A program made the position numbers and the translations under genes. 64,000 bases of DNA, from positions 71,475 to 135,474 of the forward strand of contig DATNFO010000029.1 of NCBI GenBank assembly GCA_035606355.1, read 5' to 3'. This document shows, one piece after another, positions 62,035-64,000 of the stretch. The stretch is from Sulfopaludibacter sp035606355 (GTDB lineage Bacteria; Acidobacteriota; Terriglobia; Bryobacterales; Bryobacteraceae). The notes beneath the pieces were generated by a model. It had not been told where the DNA came from. It saw only the letters and a program-made list of their open reading frames with translations, and did no database searches. Within the stretch, counting starts at the first letter, position 1. The number at the start of each line of letters is the position of its first letter.

Positions 62035-62250
62035 TCAGGCGGCGAACAGGACCTGCAGAGGCTGGGGCAGTTCCTCGCCGCTTTCCATCATGTCGGCAAG
62101 TACCTGAAGCGCGATTGACTTCGCCTTCCGCAGCGCTGATTCCTTGGTGTCCCCGTAAGCCATTACGCCAGGCAACGCGGGGACGGAAGCCAGGAACCTT
62201 CCCTCCTCCTCGCGCTCGAGCTCAATCTGCATCGGTTGGATTTCGACCAT
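62035..62250 (-). CDS. hicB: Orphan HicB-type antitoxin
   Basis: From ATG 62250 the product is 71 aa: MQIELEREEEGRFLASVPAL, PGVMAYGDTKESALRKAKSI and ALQVLADMMESGEELP, a HicB domain. No hicA lies upstream or downstream on this strand. It converges on the truncated hicA of the previous locus. Confidence 0.88.
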   Translation of the reverse strand: MVEIQPMQIELEREEEGRFLASVPALPGVMAYGDTKESALRKAKSIALQVLADMMESGEELPQPLQVLFAA

Positions 62251-62411
62251 AGGCCTGGAATTGATTCTACCGGAATCACCCCTTCCACCTCCGCCCCATT
62301 CACACCAAATCCCGACCTCTATCTCCTTCCCCCACACCAAAACCCACCCCAACCCCCCGATTTTCCCCGAGTCGCCGTGCTACGCGTCAAAACGAAGGAG
62401 ACCCCCAACCC

Positions 62412-63032
62412 ATGCCCTCTTCGGAAACCAAAATCGCCGCCAACCGCGCCAATGCCAAAAAGTCGACCGGCCCCAAATCCACCGCCGGCAAAGTCCGCTC
62501 CTCCCGCAACGCCATCAAGCACGGCTTCCGCAGCGACGTCCACACCGTCTTCAGCACCGAAGACGTCGAAGACGTCGAACGCATCAAAGCCGACCTCGTC
62601 GCCGTCTATGAGCCCCAAACCGGCGAAGAGTTTCTCGCCATTGAGCACCTCGCCATCGCTCACCAGAGGCGCCTCCGTGCCTCCCGCTTCGAAACCTCCG
62701 CCTTCACCAAAGCCACTGTCATAGGCGCAAATGACCTCGCCGGCATCACCCCCCTCACTGGCTGCGAACCGGAGTTCGAGGGCACGGAGGACCCCAGGAA
62801 GATGGCCATGGGGCAGAGCCGCAACGTCACCTTCGGCCACGGCGTCCAGCTATTGTGCGAACGCTCCGCCAAAGGGTGCTCCAACGTCGTGACCCTCGCC
62901 CTCCGCTACAGTCCCCAGGTCAGCCGCGACTATCGCTTCGTCGTGGAGGAGGTCGAGCGCATTTTCGCCAGGCGCAATCTTGCCGCCCCCGACACCCCAA
63001 ATTTACCGAACGAACCCAAACTCCCCCGCTAA
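62412..63032 (+). CDS. Hypothetical protein with an STGPxSxxGK motif
   Basis: A 206-aa product. The N-terminus KIAANRANAKKSTGPKSTAG then KVRSSRNAIKHGFRSD is a conserved short motif I recall from proteins of Acidobacteria, Planctomycetes and others, often linked to accessory regions. The middle is helical (YEPQTGEEFLAIEHLAIAHQ), and the C-terminus is Pro/Asn-rich. Function unknown. Confidence 0.75.
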   Translation: MPSSETKIAANRANAKKSTGPKSTAGKVRSSRNAIKHGFRSDVHTVFSTEDVEDVERIKADLVAVYEPQTGEEFLAIEHLAIAHQRRLRASRFETSAFTKATVIGANDLAGITPLTGCEPEFEGTEDPRKMAMGQSRNVTFGHGVQLLCERSAKGCSNVVTLALRYSPQVSRDYRFVVEEVERIFARRNLAAPDTPNLPNEPKLPR

Positions 63033-63262
63033 GCTCAACAAAACACAAGAGCGGCCCGCGGACCTCGGAAAAACGAACCCAACCGGCCCGCCAGATCCCC
63101 TCTCCCGACGGTCAACCCGCTGACCGCCGCGCACGCGAATCCGCGCCGCGCCCAAACGCCGCCCCCAAACACGAAGTTGCACCCGACCCCAGGCAGTTAG
63201 TATGCTAGTAGTTCCCCTGCAGCTTGAGTCTCGCCTTCCGGTGGGGCCGCTATGGGTGAACC

Positions 63263-63351
63263 GGACGGGTGGCCGAGCGGCTAATGGCAACAGGCTGTAA
63301 ACCTGTCGCTCCTTGCGAGCTACGGAGGTTCGAATCCTCCCCCGTCCACCA
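63263..63351 (+). tRNA. tRNA-Tyr (GTA)
   Basis: Acceptor GGACGGG pairs with CCCGTCC; the anticodon loop CTGTAAA gives GTA; a long variable arm is present, as in tRNA-Tyr; A discriminator and CCA are encoded. 89 bases. Confidence 0.97.
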
Positions 63352-63380
63352 TTGTTTTAGTAGTACCCTGTGTTTTACGG

Positions 63381-63456
<76 letters not shown>

Positions 63457-63499
63457 GTTTTTTCCTGTAACGCACCCCGTAACAGAGAAGGCGTCGAAC

Positions 63500-64000
63500 A
63501 TGGCGAAAGAAAAATTTGATCGCAGCAAACCGCACGTAAACATCGGCACGATCGGCCACATCGATCATGGCAAGACCACCTTGACCGCCGCAATTACCAA
63601 GGTGCTTGCGAAGCACAATCCGAAGGTGAAGTTCCGCAGCTTCGATTCCATCGATAACGCGCCGGAAGAAAAAGCACGCGGTATCACGATCGCCGTCGCC
63701 CACGTCGAGTACGAAACGGCCAACCGCCACTACGCGCACGTCGATTGCCCCGGTCACGCCGACTACATCAAGAACATGATCACCGGCGCCGCCCAGATGG
63801 ATGGCGCGATTCTCGTGGTCGCCGCCACCGATGGCCCCATGCCCCAGACCCGTGAGCACATCCTGCTCGCCCGCCAGGTGGGTGTGCCGTACATCGTGGT
63901 CGCGATGAACAAAGTGGATATGGTGGACGATCCCGAGCTTCTCGACCTGGTCGAGCTGGAAGTCCGCGAGCTGCTGAAGAGCTATCAGTTCCCCGGCGAC
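63500..64000 (+). CDS. tuf: Elongation factor Tu (3' end outside window)
   Basis: The 167 visible codons begin MAKEKFDRSKPHVNIGTIGH then IDHGKTTLTA. The P-loop is GHIDHGKT, with Ile where Val is usual. DCPGHADYIKNMITG (G3) and VVAMNKVDMV (G4) follow. GAGAAGG is about 8 bases upstream. EF-Tu delivers aminoacyl-tRNA to the ribosome. Only the start of the gene is inside the window; the usual neighbours secE, nusG and rpl genes would lie beyond. Confidence 0.98.
   Translation, partial: MAKEKFDRSKPHVNIGTIGHIDHGKTTLTAAITKVLAKHNPKVKFRSFDSIDNAPEEKARGITIAVAHVEYETANRHYAHVDCPGHADYIKNMITGAAQMDGAILVVAATDGPMPQTREHILLARQVGVPYIVVAMNKVDMVDDPELLDLVELEVRELLKSYQFPGD

Overview
The window is a high-GC bacterial chromosome segment. 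I place it in Acidobacteriota, probably a Solibacter/Bryobacter-like lineage. This is inferred from the TIGR03435-type protein, the dense overlapping operons, several lineage-style hypothetical families and GTG/TTG starts. No rRNA, CRISPR array, integrase or transposase was recognised.

Layout. 1-2109: a cut-off hybrid histidine kinase and tRNA-Phe. 2110-4400: a small decaying accessory zone with an intact brnA antitoxin beside a broken brnT toxin, a SIMPL-domain relic, and an ExbB/MotA-like gene broken by an exact 8-bp tandem duplication. 4419-5292: a GlsB-type membrane protein and ssb. 5475-9444: a defence operon (AbiEi, AbiEii, and a TOTE-type primase/helicase split by one frameshift). 9538-19454: mostly housekeeping (small DNA-binding-like protein, NarL-type two-component pair, queA, radical SAM protein, DUF4870 protein, alcohol dehydrogenase, ftsB, cutA, HAD phosphatase). 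19424-22730: a hybrid kinase that has lost both phospho-acceptor residues, a repeat-rich spacer, and an 86-residue stand-alone His-box protein. 22752-30000: tsaD, an S55-peptidase-like protein, a secreted beta-propeller and a GH20 hexosaminidase.

30058-34121 is an envelope operon: psd, pssA, a dead Asd-like protein, lptE and holA. 34145-35911 has a 50-aa gene, a Cys-cluster protein and fliM. 36041-43542 is a complete chemotaxis operon in the order CheY-like, CheX-like, CheW, MCP, CheA, CheR, CheD, CheB, followed by tRNA-Glu. 44406-48580 has a Tat-exported glycoside-hydrolase-like protein, an HExxH protein, a TlpA-like lipoprotein and a DsbD-N-like protein. 48882-53727 encodes a radical SAM/glycosyltransferase fusion and a two-domain GT4 protein. 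53816-56745 holds a TIGR03435 protein, an octahaem cytochrome c and its membrane partner.

56746-62250 is an accessory region packed with toxin-antitoxin genes, mostly HicBA type. It contains two intact pairs, at least four decayed or truncated pairs, an orphan HicB, a DUF433/PIN-like pair with a broken toxin, and a defence-type reverse transcriptase interrupted by a single stop just before its catalytic VDD motif. The window ends with a conserved housekeeping block: tRNA-Tyr, tRNA-Thr and the start of tuf.

The main unusual signals are the AbiE plus TOTE operon, the interrupted reverse transcriptase within a toxin-antitoxin graveyard, the double pseudo-kinase next to an orphan His-box protein, and the radical SAM/glycosyltransferase fusion.
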